From: Crossaster papposus
Lineage: Eukaryota > Echinodermata > Asteroidea > Velatida > Solasteridae
Assembly (NCBI GenBank): GCA_037893245.1
Contig: JBAIAA010000025.1
Coordinates: forward strand, 186,001-250,000
Direction of reading: 5' to 3'
Length of the DNA stretch: 64,000 nucleotides
In this document: positions 11,056 through 22,485 of the stretch, one piece after another
Numbering within the stretch: position 1 is the stretch's first letter
How the letters are laid out: every line of letters begins with the position of its first letter
Notes under the pieces: model-generated
What the model saw: only the letters and a program-made list of their open reading frames with translations
What the model was told of the DNA's origin: nothing
Database searches by the model: none
Program-made: the position numbers and the translations under genes

Positions 11056-11105
11056 CTAAAAGGAATTCCTGAGATTCCGGGAACACAATGGCCAACACAA
11101 AAGAA

Positions 11106-11128
11106 GGGGGAGGGGGGGGGGGGGGGGG
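11106..11128 (+). repeat. Poly(G) tract
   Basis: G5-A-G17 on the plus strand, one of several long G tracts in the window, all on this strand. Confidence 0.9.
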
Positions 11129-11217
11129 TTTCTCTGCCACATATGCGCTAGCTGGGTGGACTTGTACAATTTTGTATTGTTTAGTTGGAAAACAATAAAA
11201 TAAGTGACCAAAATCAG

Positions 11218-11310
11218 GGGCAAATCGGCCAGGAGGAGACTTATTTGATGCAATCTTATGACCAGATAGACATTTTCTTTCTTGTCTTTGTCTAATGAAT
11301 CCCCCTAAAT
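11218..11310 (+). repeat. Dispersed repeat pair with 34490-34585
   Basis: GGGGCAAATCGGCCA, then GACCAGA, ACATTTTCTT and TTTTTGTC-like blocks with CCCTAAA, appear here and in the same order and orientation at 34490-34585, with moderate divergence. Confidence 0.65.
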
Positions 11311-11755
11311 ATTCGAATCGTGCATTATTGCGTGAGAGATGATGCATGCAGTGAACACCCGCTTTTTGAAAATATCAAGTGGGAAATTCGACTAACTGAG
11401 AAAGTTTTAGAGATTTATCAACGAATCACGGCAACTCTATTGCGGCATCGGAAATGTCTTGGGTTGCTATTTACTCCCTAAGTGGCGATTTAGTTCAAAG
11501 GATTTTCTACCTAGTTAAATATGACCCCCCAAAAATGTCGCGTCGTTGGGTATTTTTTTGTATTGGATCCAATTGTATTGTTATTAAAGTTTAGCGTTTT
11601 CATAAACTAGCAGTTTTTTCAAACAAATACCGTCTATCTTTAATATTAACCTTTGTCCACGAAAGTTATGTTTTGTGTGCCCATTATTTCCTTAGTTCGT
11701 TACGCAATCTTTAAACCTTGTGCGGAATCCAAACGGATGATCCCGAAAAAAGTTA

Positions 11756-11912
11756 ACGATCGATGCACCTTATAATGCGCACATGCGCCCTTGATCCGGC
11801 GTCCATCCGGAGACCCCCCTGCCATCACGCAGGCCTAATTGTCTCAAATCAACTTAAAATGTATTAGGCAATTAACAGGCTTTATTCAGGGTGTGTGTAG
11901 GGATAACATTGA
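11756..11912 (+). repeat. Direct repeat, copy 1 (partner at 12528-12726)
   Basis: Shared blocks in the same order are ACGATCGATGCACCTTATAA, ATGCGCCCTT, GGTCTCAAAT-like, TATTAGGCAATTAACAGGCTT-like and GTGTGTGTAGGGATAACATTG-like. The two copies start about 770 bp apart. This looks like an old tandem duplication or two copies of one repeat. Confidence 0.65.
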
Positions 11913-12527
11913 TGGGATAACAATTTATTATGTTTTCTCCTTTAACAGTTTACTTGTAATCGTATTTCATAATGATATAATCATTTTATTTATTTATTTA
12001 TCACACTTTATTTATTCTGTATCTTGTATTTTTTAGTTGCATTTTCAAGATTTATAATGTTATAGGATTTAGAGAGAACCGCGATGTTAATTTAGACTTT
12101 AACTAATTGTGTGTTAATTACGTGCTACTTGTTTCTATTAGTATTTAATAATGATTCTGTTCTTGGATGAAGACCACTCAAACCGTATTTTCGTCTCTTC
12201 TCCAATTGACAGATTCCGAAATAAATCAGCAAATCACAAGAAGAATTTTCCCCGACCCATTAATCGTGGCCTAAATTTATAGCGCGGGTCACATGTATTA
12301 AGGTTTTGTGTTTTTATTAACTTGCAATTAATTTTTTCTAACCAAATCTGCTAAAATATACCGTTTTTTTTAACCTTGGGTTTTAACCTTTAACGTGCTC
12401 TGTATTAAATAAATGGGTGTTGCTGTGTCCCATTCGACTGCTTTAAATTATATAAATAACGTCGAAGAACAACGATGTTAAAACTTGTGCAAAAGCTAAA
12501 TAAATTAAAGACCAGCAAAACAAATTG
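11913..12527. other. AT-rich DNA between the direct repeats; carries one transposon end
   Basis: No gene is seen. At 12273-12297 the sequence TTTATAGCGCGGGTCACATG resembles the outer end of the inverted arms at 3257 and 8213, so a fragment of that family lies here. Confidence 0.4.
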
Positions 12528-12726
12528 AACGATCGACGCACCTTATAAAAATCACTCATGCGCCCTTAATTGTCAATCAGTAGACTTATTGTCTCAGTGA
12601 TTTTGTAACCGCTTTTGGGGCGGGTAGTTGCAAAACATCATGCGGGTCTAACGGTCTCAAATCCACTTGAATTTTATTCGGCAATTCACTGGCTTTTTGG
12701 GGTGTGTGTGTTTAGGGATAACATTG
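12528..12726 (+). repeat. Direct repeat, copy 2 (partner at 11756-11912)
   Basis: See the partner entry. This copy is about 40 bp longer, through an insertion around GTAACCGCTTTTGGGGCGGG. Confidence 0.65.
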
Positions 12727-12896
12727 ACTCTTTGCAAAAATACGTTCTCGACTTCCGCGCCAATACTCAATAAAGAGTCCATCTTCTTCGTTTATATGCT
12801 GCCCTTGTCTAACGATTGTTCACAGGAATCGTACGGGAAATAAAGCGAGATTTCTTTTTATATCATCGTGAAAATCATGAGTAAAAAAGCACAACA

Positions 12897-13600
12897 GGCC
12901 GGCCGGTGTGGACGGTAATTCTGTCCCCCGGTAAAATTGTCCGGGGGGACAAAATTACGTAGGTAAAAGCGTCCCCCCTGGAGCCGTTAATTCTGTCCCC
13001 CTTCAGTTTATTCTGTCCCCTCTCTAGGTAATTTTGTCCCCCAAGTGTTCCACACATAAGTGGTTATTTTGATGTTATTTCAATGAAAAATCCACATGGT
13101 ATTTATTATTTGGACTTCTCTTCCCTCTATTGATTTATCACACAAAAAATATTTAAAAAAATAACTTTATTAATTAAATCAACCGATCTACGTTTCTGCG
13201 CAAAAGGGAAAATGGCAGTAATCAGTATTTTCAGACTTCTTGCACGCGTACAAATTCTATATACCCAGCACGACAATGTGGCAGCACTTTTGACCACCTG
13301 TAATTTGTAGGATTTACACATCCTACAGTCTGCCACAAATGATGCACCATATGAAGGGGTGAACCTGTACTACACTGGTTGTTGCGTCTATAGGTGCTAG
13401 ACTTGTGACGTTGCACGGGACAAATTTACCAGGGGGACACGTTTAACGTTTGGCAGGGAGACAGAATTACCTGGAGGGGGACAGAAATACCTAGGTAAAT
13501 GTGTCCCCCCGGACAGATTTACCGGGTCACGGCCTGGCAAGTCTGTCCGGGGGGACACATTTACCAGGGGGGACAGAATTACCTTTCACACCGGCCGGCC
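12897..13600. mobile_element. 704-bp inverted-repeat element made of GGTAATTNTGTCCCCC units
   Basis: The ends are GGCCGGCCGGTGTG and CACACCGGCCGGCC, a perfect 14-bp terminal inverted repeat continued by GGTAATTCTGTCCCCC on both sides. About a dozen degenerate copies of a short unit combining GGTAAatTtGTC with CCCCC fill both flanks in both orientations (12910-13045 and 13415-13585). The centre, about 370 bp, is unique. No target duplication is evident and no protein is encoded. The architecture resembles non-autonomous DNA elements with multiplied subterminal repeats. A fragment of the GTGCTGGGTATA repeat lies in the centre (13254-13290). Confidence 0.75.
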
Positions 13601-14485
13601 ATCTGACAGTGCGCCCTCAATTGACGTAATAGTCCTGTTTCAATATGCATATTCATATTATTGTAACGGACGTGAATTTACTGGTTCAAGTACTAAATGA
13701 CTATAGACTAGCCAAACATTCTGACTGGAGAGATTGTGCTGTTCTCCATTTGTATTAACTGTACGATACTTCCCTTACTATTATAAACACACTATGCCTA
13801 ATGCGAATAACCGAATGTGTGTAACGACGAGGCGGAGCAATGTACATGTAGGCCCTATATTGCAATCGAACGTCGAGTAAAACGCGCTCCGTATACTACT
13901 AGGCCTAGTTCTTGACCGGGCCAGAACCAGCCAGTAACGACCTGAACATCCATCTGAACCTCTGAACCCCGAGCCCTGACTTGGCTCATCTTGTTTAGCG
14001 TTTGGGCGCGTATATAACGCGAGGAGCTGGCGCCTTATAACAAAATGTATCCTGCAATACTCAGATTGGTCATAAACCACTACGCCACATATTATTCTAA
14101 ATCACAATAATCATAGCGTCTTGACCTAGAAAGCTGAGATGAATTAAACTTGTATAAGTCATTTCATTTAACTATAATTCTACCACTAGTTCATCATAGG
14201 CCCTATTATTAATACCTCGTCAACTGTATTGGCATTAATTCTTCTTATAGAAATACGAACTGTAACTTGATACTTATTTCTTATCTCGTCCGTAACTCCC
14301 ATCAATTAAGTTTATGAAATGAACCTGTATTTTACCAGATTAAAAAAATAGAATGTGCTTACTGAGAATTCATCATGACTTGTATTTTCGATACAATATC
14401 GTTTGATGTTTTTTTGTTTACGTTGCAAAACCGTGATGTCAAAGGTATAGTAAACGCGCAGGACCTACGATTCAGGCCGACCAAT
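13601..14485. other. Intergenic DNA, no gene seen
   Basis: No coding signature. The open frame on the minus strand at 13781-14080 has no family resemblance. Confidence 0.4.
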
Positions 14486-14624
14486 GAGGAGGGTCGTTGC
14501 GAACAGCCAATCCAACGCTTCGTAACAGAGCCGTTCGAGAGATGTCATATCGCACCAAAGAACGAGGAGGGCCGTTGCAAACATTTAATCCAACGCGCCG
14601 TAACGCGGCCGTTCGGGAGACGTC
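14486..14624 (+). repeat. Two-copy tandem duplication, period 78 bp
   Basis: GAGGAGGGTCGTTGC, then AATCCAACGC, CGTAAC and CCGTTCG-GAGA, occurs at 14486 and again at 14564 with scattered substitutions. The open frames spanning it repeat themselves accordingly and are not taken as a gene. Confidence 0.75.
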
Positions 14625-14716
14625 CCCATCGCATCAGCACAATCCGGCATCCTGCCGGACCGACGTCTACAGCCTCACACGACGCCGAGTCACCCGACCA
14701 AACTGCCTCCCTTTTT

Positions 14717-14800
14717 CAAGATGGCGCGAACCTAATTCCCAAATGGCGCGGTTCTAATTCCAAAATGGCGCGGTTCTAATTCCAAGATGGCGTGACGCAT
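14717..14800 (+). repeat. Tandem 22-bp repeat, four units
   Basis: ATGGCGCGGTTCTAATTCCA-type units start at 14721, 14743, 14765 and 14787, exactly 22 bp apart, with a few substitutions. Confidence 0.85.
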
Positions 14801-14884
14801 GGGCCAAGATGACGCAGTTACGCTCTTTATACATGTAGTAGAGAGTGCACGATAAAAACTGCGGTTATGTTGACCTAAGATATC

Positions 14885-15032
14885 CTAAGCAAAAATTATT
14901 ATTTAGGTAACAATAGTCTAAATGTCTATGTAAACATATACATATTATATGTATATATGATATATGTATATGTGTGGGGTACTAAAGGAAGGGGGGGGGG
15001 GGGGGGGGGGTCTCTTATAGTGCTGGGTGTAC
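14885..15032 (+). repeat. Dispersed GTGCTGGGTATA repeat, copy 2, with a poly(G) tract
   Basis: It begins with TTAGGTAACAATAGTC and ends with TAGTGCTGGGTGTACC, matching the order in copies at 10957-11055 and 60540-60656. The middle holds a TATATG-rich run and G20 at 14991-15010. Confidence 0.6.
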
Positions 15033-15036
15033 CTTA

Positions 15037-15343
15037 TGCTGCGTTCCAATCGCGTCGTGAGTTTATCGTGTTCACCGTGAATTTCTCCATGTTCACGAGT
15101 AGGTTGCATTCCAAACGCTACTCACCAAGACGCACGCGCGCAGTCGAGTTAGTGGTGCGATAAGGACATTATCGCCCAAAAACTCGTACGTGAACCAACA
15201 CGCATGCGTGAGTATTTCAGTCGTGAACATGGAGAAACAACATCCATCTCGAGTTCACCACTGGGTTACCAGGCGATTAGAACGCCATTATACGACTCGT
15301 GAACTCGAGAACACAATAAACACGACGCGATTAGAACGCAGCA
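15037..15343. mobile_element. Harbinger-like MITE, 307 bp, with TTA target duplication
   Basis: The left end TGCTGCGTTCCAATCGCG is mirrored by CGCGATTAGAACGCAGCA at the right end. The match extends inward through GTCGTG and GTTTAT for about 35 bp. TTA at 15034-15036 and 15344-15346 is a 3-bp target duplication, as made by PIF/Harbinger elements. No transposase is present. An open frame beginning inside the element and running past its right end is treated as chance. Confidence 0.8.
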
Positions 15344-15636
15344 TTAGCCCCCCCCTCCCCAGTGAACCATTAGTGAACTATTCGTCGATTGAACTTGCGT
15401 CGCGCAAAGAGCGCCAGCTATTGTACGAAAGTTTCCAGATTGAACAGCGCCACCATCGTAGACTATTTCCCAGCCGCATGATTTTTTTCCCACGGATTGT
15501 TGAAACATGACAAGGCTCTCGGTCGTCTTTAGTTGATTTCCATATAGTGGCCACGTGGGGTCGCTGTTCGCGCTGTATTCTTTGCACTGCTAATTGCAGC
15601 GCGGGTGTGGACTTCGGACGAACGTATTGCACAAGG

Positions 15637-16255
15637 CTAATTTTACATGGACCTTTTCACCTAATATGATAATTTATGTAAATGAGGCCCGTGAGGCGGA
15701 ATTGAATTGCGGTCCCACTAAAATGTGCAGGTGTCCAATCATTCGAGCCATTTTCTATCAATTTGTTAGTATTTCTCGCTTTGTTTGTGTGTGGTGATGT
15801 CTTTAAAATCTTTAACAATTATTCTGCATAACTGTTTTTGATGCACAAAATATAAACAGAACAAAACAAATTCGCCCCGTGTACACGATGACAAAGACAA
15901 TTAGCAAGGCTTCTTTCTAAACAGGGGCCAACAAATACCTGTGCGAGTCTGGGTACAATCATCCATCAAATGTTGAGCCGATTCACGACGGGCTGGCTAC
16001 GCCAACGGATTTCAACGAAAACTGCCAAGGCTCCTTTCCAATTTTTTGCTTAAAAAAACCAATTATGCTAAATAGTTTTACTATGACGATTTTAGAGGCA
16101 GCTCTCAAGAAAAAAGCGAAACATTCTGGACAAATTGATAGAAAATGACCCAAAAGATTAGACCCCTGCACATTTTTAATAAGACCGCAATTCACTTCCG
16201 CCTCACGGGCTCATTTATATAAATTGTCAAATTATAATGAAAAGGTCTATTGACC
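15637..16255. mobile_element. Long-arm inverted-repeat element, about 620 bp
   Basis: The arm at 15637-15790 returns in reverse complement at 16108-16255. Shared blocks are ACCTTTTCA, ATAATTT, TAAATGAG-CCCGTGAGGCGGAA, TTGCGGTC, ATGTGCAGG and CATTTTCTATCAATTTGT. The arms are about 145 bp and the centre about 320 bp. A further, single diverged arm is at 17525-17592. Confidence 0.75.
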
Positions 16256-16984
16256 TAGTAATACACCGAGTAATATCCAACAAGATACGGGACCGAGGGA
16301 CCCCCCCCCTAAACCTAACACACCCGCCCCTCAAAAACAAACAAAACCTAAACAGAATTTCTGAGAAACCACAAAATTCCGCAACATTCCGTTTCATATC
16401 TTGCTTCATAAGATAACGCCCTGCATAGTTTACACACCTGATACAAACTTTAATATGTACGACCTTAACATACTTGTACTTGATGTGTTTACCCGGCTAC
16501 TGTATGTTTGTATAAAAACCGAGATAACATTGTATTTGTATTTGCTTAGTACATTCCTGTCGTGACAAGTACACACATCAATGAATCAAAGGTTACATTA
16601 ATTTCTACGGGAAAAAAACTGGGTCGAGACGTGTCTACACTTAATAAACTTGTCTAACTTCATTAAAGGTGGTTGTATTCCGAACCGGTCAACCGAATTG
16701 ATTTAAACATAGTTCGAATGTTATATTTGTTAATTGAGTGGATAAAAAAAAAATGTTTTTTTTGAAAAATCAGAGACCTATCTCCCAAGTTATTTGCATC
16801 AGGCCTATGACTATGAGGTGTTTTGTTTTAACATAATGTTTAGTAGGGGCTAACGGCATTTCTATTGATAAATACTTTAAATAAGTCAAAATAAGTCAAA
16901 TATTTACAATTGTCCATCTATTTTGTTAAACAATTTTACTTCGTGTCTTGAGGAACACCGCTGATTTGTGCCTCACGCAGGCGA
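16256..16984. other. Intergenic DNA with a diverged GTGCTGGGTATA repeat
   Basis: At 16262-16345 the minus strand reads GTGTGTTAGGTTT, a G-rich run, TCCCTCGGTC and TATCTTGTTGGATAT, a weak copy of the dispersed repeat at 60540. Nothing else is recognised and no gene is seen. Confidence 0.4.
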
Positions 16985-17036
16985 ACGCGCCCTTATTATG
17001 GAGATTGGCGCACCCTTATTATGGAGAATGGCGCAC
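16985..17036 (+). repeat. Tandem 25-bp repeat, two units
   Basis: GCGC(A)CCCTTATTATGGAGA, followed by T/A-TGGC, is present twice back to back. Confidence 0.7.
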
Positions 17037-18988
17037 GCGTTCCGTCTGCTGTGTGATGTGGGGGTGGTGTGATGCAGAGCGAATTTAGGACTATTATTAA
17101 TTTCCGGAGTCGTGTAGTAGTATTGTGCATGCCGTGTTGGGTTTCAACAAATAAAAGGGTCAAATAGACCAGACTTCGTAGGACTTCAAATTTAATCTTA
17201 CACCGAGAAAAGTGTTAAAAACTTACTGGACATGTAAAAACAATGTGATTTGCGCCGCGTCCAAGGCTCGCGAATCTGCCCGCAATATGGTGGAAGGTAC
17301 TCCTAAAAAGTCACAATATTTTATCTGACTGCAGTCGACTGGTTGGGGAAAAGGGCTCTGCTAATTTCCCTCGGACCTCGTGCGCACGAAACGAAATCAT
17401 TTTTAAAAGTTATGATTGTGAACCCCCCAAAACACACCTAGACCATCAAGTATTACCTGTGACGATTTCAGGGACTTTCCGAAAACTAAATGAGATAAAT
17501 CCTAGATAAATTGGTGGAAAACTTTAAGGACCCTTGTACATTTTCAATGGGCCGGTTCGATTCTGGCCTCCCGGCCTATTTATGCGCATAAGAGCCCGGC
17601 CCCGGGCCACACTCCGATTTAACCCGACGGAAAAACCAGAAATGTGCGCGACGGGTTTTAATAAGATATTTTACAGGTGATGCAACAATTTCCAAAGAGC
17701 TTTTGCCTTGAGTTACAAATTCATAACGTAAGGGAATTTATTATTCTAGGGCCGTTTTCTCAAGACCAATGGAGCTTGAAAATCTTGACTCTGTCGTCGG
17801 TCTTTCTGTTGCTTTCTTTCAATAACGCCAAATACCGTTAGCATCTATGTCAATACTTTGTTATCTATACCAGGCCAGGTTGCACCCACTCGGGGCGATT
17901 GGGCATTGAATAAGAGGAGGAATGTAGGCCTAATAGCGTGTAAGATGACCCCGAGAACATGCGAGACTTTACGAGAAACCGCACTTCCGGGCAACTCGAA
18001 TAGACCTTTCAACGTGTAAAGCGAGTAGTTTTCTTGAAATAATTTGCTTTGACGCTGTTTATTTTACTAGTTTTCATTTCAATTTACAAAATGTGAACGA
18101 TATATCAAATTAGGGAAAAGCGAGCGAAAATGTTTGGTTACGTCATACGTACGTCATTCTATTGTTCTTGTTCACGCGCAGTCTTTCTAAAAGTGTAGAC
18201 CACATGCAGTATAAGGGTGCACTACCCTAATTGAAGGGAGAATTTCTACTCGAGCTCATTAGCATGAAATGTGCCCCCGCAATATAAAAAAAAAAAAGGC
18301 CGGTTGGTAAAAGAAAATTATGAGATTGTGTAAATATAGCATAGGATCAATTCCCTGGTTTTTGAGCTTCAATTTGAGGACAGACTTGACAACATTGCGG
18401 TCATTATTGCCCTAGAACGTGGAGAGATGCCATTTGTATAATGGCTGCCTGCAGGCTCGGAAAGTATCACTTTTCGGGAGGTGATTTACTTTTGGTGTGA
18501 ATATAAAAAAATATAATTGGCTAACCCACCAGAAATTGAAAAGAAATGGAAAGATAAAGGCCAAGACAATAATCTGATTGTTGCTTGATAAACCCCCGGT
18601 TTGCATGAAACTTGGTCCGGAACGTTGTTGATTTTACACCGTTTTCAATGGGACTTAAATTAGGCTAAGGTGGTCGTCGCCATATAATCTGTAAATATGT
18701 ACGTCTTTCGACGTCCGCACACGTCAGCGCACTGACATGCAGTACAGAGATTCTAGGGGGCCGAGCTTTCTCTTCCCGCAATGAGCCAATCACGTTGCAA
18801 CTTGTACACTCAGGACAAACGGTTTTTGTTTCTACTTTTCTTCCATTATTTAGACAGCAATGTTGACAGCAATATGTTGTAAAATAAAGTTTGAATTTAT
18901 CATCCATATTATTATGGCCGTTTAATGGTTCAAATCTTCGTGAACAAATTACATGTATAGAAAACAAAATCAATCACATGTACAAGTC
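17037..18988. other. Intergenic DNA, no gene seen; one diverged repeat arm
   Basis: At 17525-17592 the segment with GTACATTTTCAATGGGCCGG and GCCTCCCGGCCTATTTAT resembles one arm of the element at 15637-16255. Otherwise no coding signature or repeat is recognised. Confidence 0.4.
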
Positions 18989-19230
18989 CTATAGATGATG
19001 TGCCTCTGTTTACATCTGTATTCAAATGTGCCCGTCAATATGCGCACGAATCATGTTTTACATAAATTTGGTTAAGAGATTACATCAGAGGTCACATAAT
19101 TCAAAGGCGATCTGACCTGCGACGTCAGTCTTTAAGCAAATTTTATGTAAAACACGATGGGTGCGCATTACTGCCGGGACATTTGAATACAGATGTAAAC
19201 ACATGACGTCAGAGGGCACATCGTCTATAG
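18989..19230. mobile_element. Palindromic MITE, 242 bp
   Basis: The left end CTATAGATGATGTGCC is mirrored by GGCACATCGTCTATAG. The arms continue with TTTACATCTGTATTCAAATG, then GCGCA and TTTTACATAAA, for about 90 bp each. Almost the whole element folds back on itself. Confidence 0.8.
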
Positions 19231-19923
19231 TAGGCGGCTCGGAGGTGCCAAGATGTCCAGTCGTGACCTTTTTTACACGAGACTTACACTGTCTATTGTA
19301 TGTAATATTTGATTTTTTTCAAAAAACCGAGTTGGCCTAGTTTGTTTGGATTAATATCTATATCAGTGACGTGTTATGCATCTCTTTGTGACAGGTGACT
19401 CGAACCATTCAGAATAAATCTGACCTGTTCTGGGGGTAGACCCAGCATTACCTATAGACCTGCCTGGCCTCGTTGAGACTCAAAGAAGAACTGGAAATAG
19501 GTCAAATTCCACTGGAATTTATCAAACGAAATTGGACGTTTTGATGCTGTGATGCAAAAGCATGAAGCCCGGACATTTTTTGTTTCAGTCACAATCGAAA
19601 ATTTGTGGCGGGATTGGCAGGCATACCAAAGCAAGACAGGCTCAATAATTTGATATGCCCTCCAGGTATAGGTCAACAACCTCCAGGGGCCAAACTTGAT
19701 GTAACTATATCGTTTGCAAAACAAAAACAGAACAGAAAGTACGGTTTTGGCAAACAGTAAAAAGTTTTTTTTGTCGTCAGTTAAAATACAAAAATACGTC
19801 TTTTAAAACCATTTGGTACAAACTTGGGCGATTGTAAAGGGCATTTCACTTTTAGGGCATTTGAGTGCCCACCATTATTGTGCGCCAAGTAACTTGGAGA
19901 TAATGCGCATGACATCGATATAA
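19231..19923. other. Intergenic DNA, no gene seen
   Basis: No family resemblance in any frame. The last ~60 bases may be decayed LINE sequence upstream of the reverse transcriptase fragment. Confidence 0.35.
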
Positions 19924-20613
19924 TCCCATCCCATCGTTATTTCCCAAGTTAGTCGCCCATTATGTCATGTTTTTAATTTGTCCCTATCTAAGGGTATTTT
20001 TCCCGATAAACTTAAAACGGCAAAAGTGACTCCTATATTTAAAACTGGAGATCGCTGTGAAACAGGCAACTACAGGCCTATATCTGTTTTATCGTGCTTT
20101 TCAAAATTACTTGAAAAACTAGTTTATATTAGAACATCTTCTTTTGTATCTAAATTTGACATCCTGTATAACGGTCAGTATGGATTTAGGAGTAATTATT
20201 CCACTGACATGGCCGTAATGGACATGATCCATAAGATAACTAAAGGTTTTGAGAATAAATGTATATCTATTGGTGTCTTTTTAGATTTATCTAAGGCATT
20301 TGATACTATTAATCATGATATTTTACTACATAAGCTTAATTTCTATGGTATAAGAGGGACTCCATTAAACTGGTTTTGTAGTTATCTCTCCAACAGGAAT
20401 CAATATACTAAACTAGACTCGTGTTTCTCTTCTATGAATACAATTACATGTGGAGTACCGCAGGGATCTCTTCTTGGCCCATTGCTCTTCTCATTATATA
20501 TAAATGATATTTGCCAAGCTTCGAAATTATTCTCTTTTATTCTTTTTGCTGATGACACTAACATATTTTACTCGAGTAATAACACTGACTTAGAAACTAA
20601 AATCATTATTTAG
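19924..20613 (+). pseudogene. Non-LTR retrotransposon reverse transcriptase fragment (CR1/L2/jockey type)
   Basis: An open frame runs from after a TAA at 19921-19923 to a stop at 20613. It opens with PLCHVFNLSLSKGIFPD and then KTAKVTPIFKTGD and NYRPIS. Further on are GFRS, FLDLSKAFDTINH (catalytic Asp), GVPQGSLLGPLLF and FADDTN (catalytic pair). These are fingers and palm motifs of the LINE reverse transcriptase in the right order. The endonuclease domain, the thumb and everything after the catalytic pair are missing. Just after the frame ends, the sequence turns into the 3' part of a TTAA element (20617-20692). It is a truncated, inactive copy. The apparent Met start in the translated frame is a TTG codon and has no meaning. 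Confidence 0.85.
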
Positions 20614-20616
20614 TTT

Positions 20617-20692
20617 CAAACAAGTAAAATATTTCTCAATAGTTCAATAGTAATTTTTTTTCGATATCTGCAAATGGTGTATCTACCTTTAA
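20617..20692. mobile_element. TTAA element, copy B, right end only
   Basis: CGATATCTGCAAATGGTGTA, then TCTACCT-TTAA, matches the right end of copy A at 2361-2392. The left part of the element is absent. The LINE fragment directly precedes it. Confidence 0.75.
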
Positions 20693-21353
20693 TATATAAT
20701 GCATTCCGGATGGTCACGTAGAGACAGGAGTAAGGAGTTCGATATGTTCGGGGCCCAGCGACAGAGGTCTCCAGTATTCATGGTATACTACGAGGGATAC
20801 CAAGTCGACATCTGAGCGGTAACCCTGTCGTTAAGGTCTGTCGAGGTCGGCATCATCAAAAACTAAGATGGGTTGGAATCGGATTTGTACATTTAAGTGC
20901 CGTCTTGAAGACGACTTGTTTCGATTGGAAGCCAGTGGAGTTCAGCACGTAAGCGGTGTGACATGAGAGTGCTCCAATTGGCTTATGGTGAATTACACAG
21001 GAGGCTTTATAGTTTAGTTTCATGTTTATTGTTTATGTAGCGCTATAGATTCAACCTTTCATTGTTTTTTTCTTGCGATTATAGAAATGGCTATTACCAC
21101 GTAATGGGTCAATGTAATTTGGTTCTCGATAGTAGAACAATTATTGACTTCCGGACCATTTTGGCAAAATGAACACAAAATCTAAAAACACACATTTTAA
21201 AATGAGTCATCGATTAAGCTCAAGTCATAGTTTGATGAATGTTGGCTTGTAAGCTGCAAGAAGTTATAGGCCTAAGTATTGTTTTTTCTATATTTCGTCA
21301 ACAGGAGTTCCTCCCACTGTTTTTAAAAGCGTTTTCAACGTTGCAAGGCGTAC
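20693..21353. other. Intergenic DNA, no gene seen
   Basis: No coding signature or recognised repeat. Confidence 0.35.
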
Positions 21354-21710
21354 CTAAAGGTTGGATACACTATTGGTAATTGATTGAATTATCATGAATG
21401 GGTGAATTTGGAGGCTTGTATTTTATAGTAAATCTCGTTTAAATGGCCTGTCTTAAGTTTCACAATTATGGATGGCGAGAAAATCACAGCGGTTTTTTTC
21501 ATCCGTCGTCGGGCAGTTATTCTTATGTTATTATTGTTTTGTTGCGATCGCCGTCCGGCGAATGCGAATTTTGTTTTATAAAAATAATTTTTTGAGAATA
21601 ATTACAGGATACATAGAGCGATCATTTTGCTGGAAGCCTAAGTACGATATTTTTTAATAATTCGGTAGTAAATATTTTTGAAATGTGCAAATGGTGTATT
21701 CTACCTATAA
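21354..21710. mobile_element. TTAA-type element, copy C (diverged ends)
   Basis: It begins CTAA-AGGTTGGATACACTATTG and ends GTGTATTCTACCT-ATAA, so both TTAA sites have mutated. The interior follows copy A, including TATTTTATAGTAAAT, GGCAGTTATTCTTATGTTAT and an eroded GCGATCGCCGTCCGGCGA hairpin. Confidence 0.8.
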
Positions 21711-22401
21711 GGGCAAATTGAAACAAAGAGTTCCTTATTCTAAACGTGTCACATATGCCTAGTTGCCCATACGGTGTTTTGAATTCTTCATCGGATATTG
21801 TACGCTGCCCAACGTCATCAATGATAGTTGCATTTACGCCAAGTTTCAAACCTTTGCCGTCAGCGAACGAGTTGGCAAGCTGAGAAAAAAACAACACCAC
21901 TGACTACAAAGAACTTTGTACATGTTTTCAAAGTTCTTGGCAATGACGCTTTGTCTAAGCGTCGCGCATGTCTAGCACCGCAGGGACATCATACAAAATA
22001 GGTGGAACAGGGGTGCAAAACCGCAGAATATGGCTGTGTGAATGCACTATGACACTGACAAAGGAACGTTCATTATTTGGTAAGCCATCTATGATAAATC
22101 ATCCATCACAAACACCTCCACGAATTTGAATGACTCATGTTTAAGATCAAAGCCTTGACCCATATACATGTAACTCTTGTTCAAGTTGACGCCTGAATGG
22201 TTATTGTGATCAGGGTAATCTTTTTTTTTTCCGTACATGGTTGTTGTTCCCTTGCAGCTACATGTCTGTGTTTTGTCGTTAACCAATAGTCATAGTCTGT
22301 AGTCAACTCGCATTCACTGAGGACATTATAGGAAAGCGCTATACAGAGGTTCGGGTAAACTCCTTTGCATTTCTAACAAAATTTTAATTTACCTAGTAAC
22401 A
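21711..22401. other. Intergenic DNA, no gene seen
   Basis: A minus-strand open frame at 21622-21900 partly overlaps copy C and shows no family motif. Nothing else is recognised. Confidence 0.35.
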
Positions 22402-22454
22402 GTGGCGTAGCTATGATTTTTTGGTCAGTGTGGGCCTCAGCATCTCGAAGAGGT

Positions 22455-22485
<31 letters not shown>

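Noticed and set aside
11030..11347. Two overlapping minus-strand open frames with a proline stretch
   Set aside because: They span a poly(G) tract and two dispersed repeats; no family motif.
14375..14779. 134-codon plus-strand frame
   Set aside because: It is made of the 78-bp and 22-bp tandem repeats and is overlapped by a second frame of the same repeats.
15190..15510. 106-codon plus-strand frame and an opposing minus-strand frame
   Set aside because: The first half lies in the Harbinger-like MITE and its right inverted repeat; both strands are open by chance.
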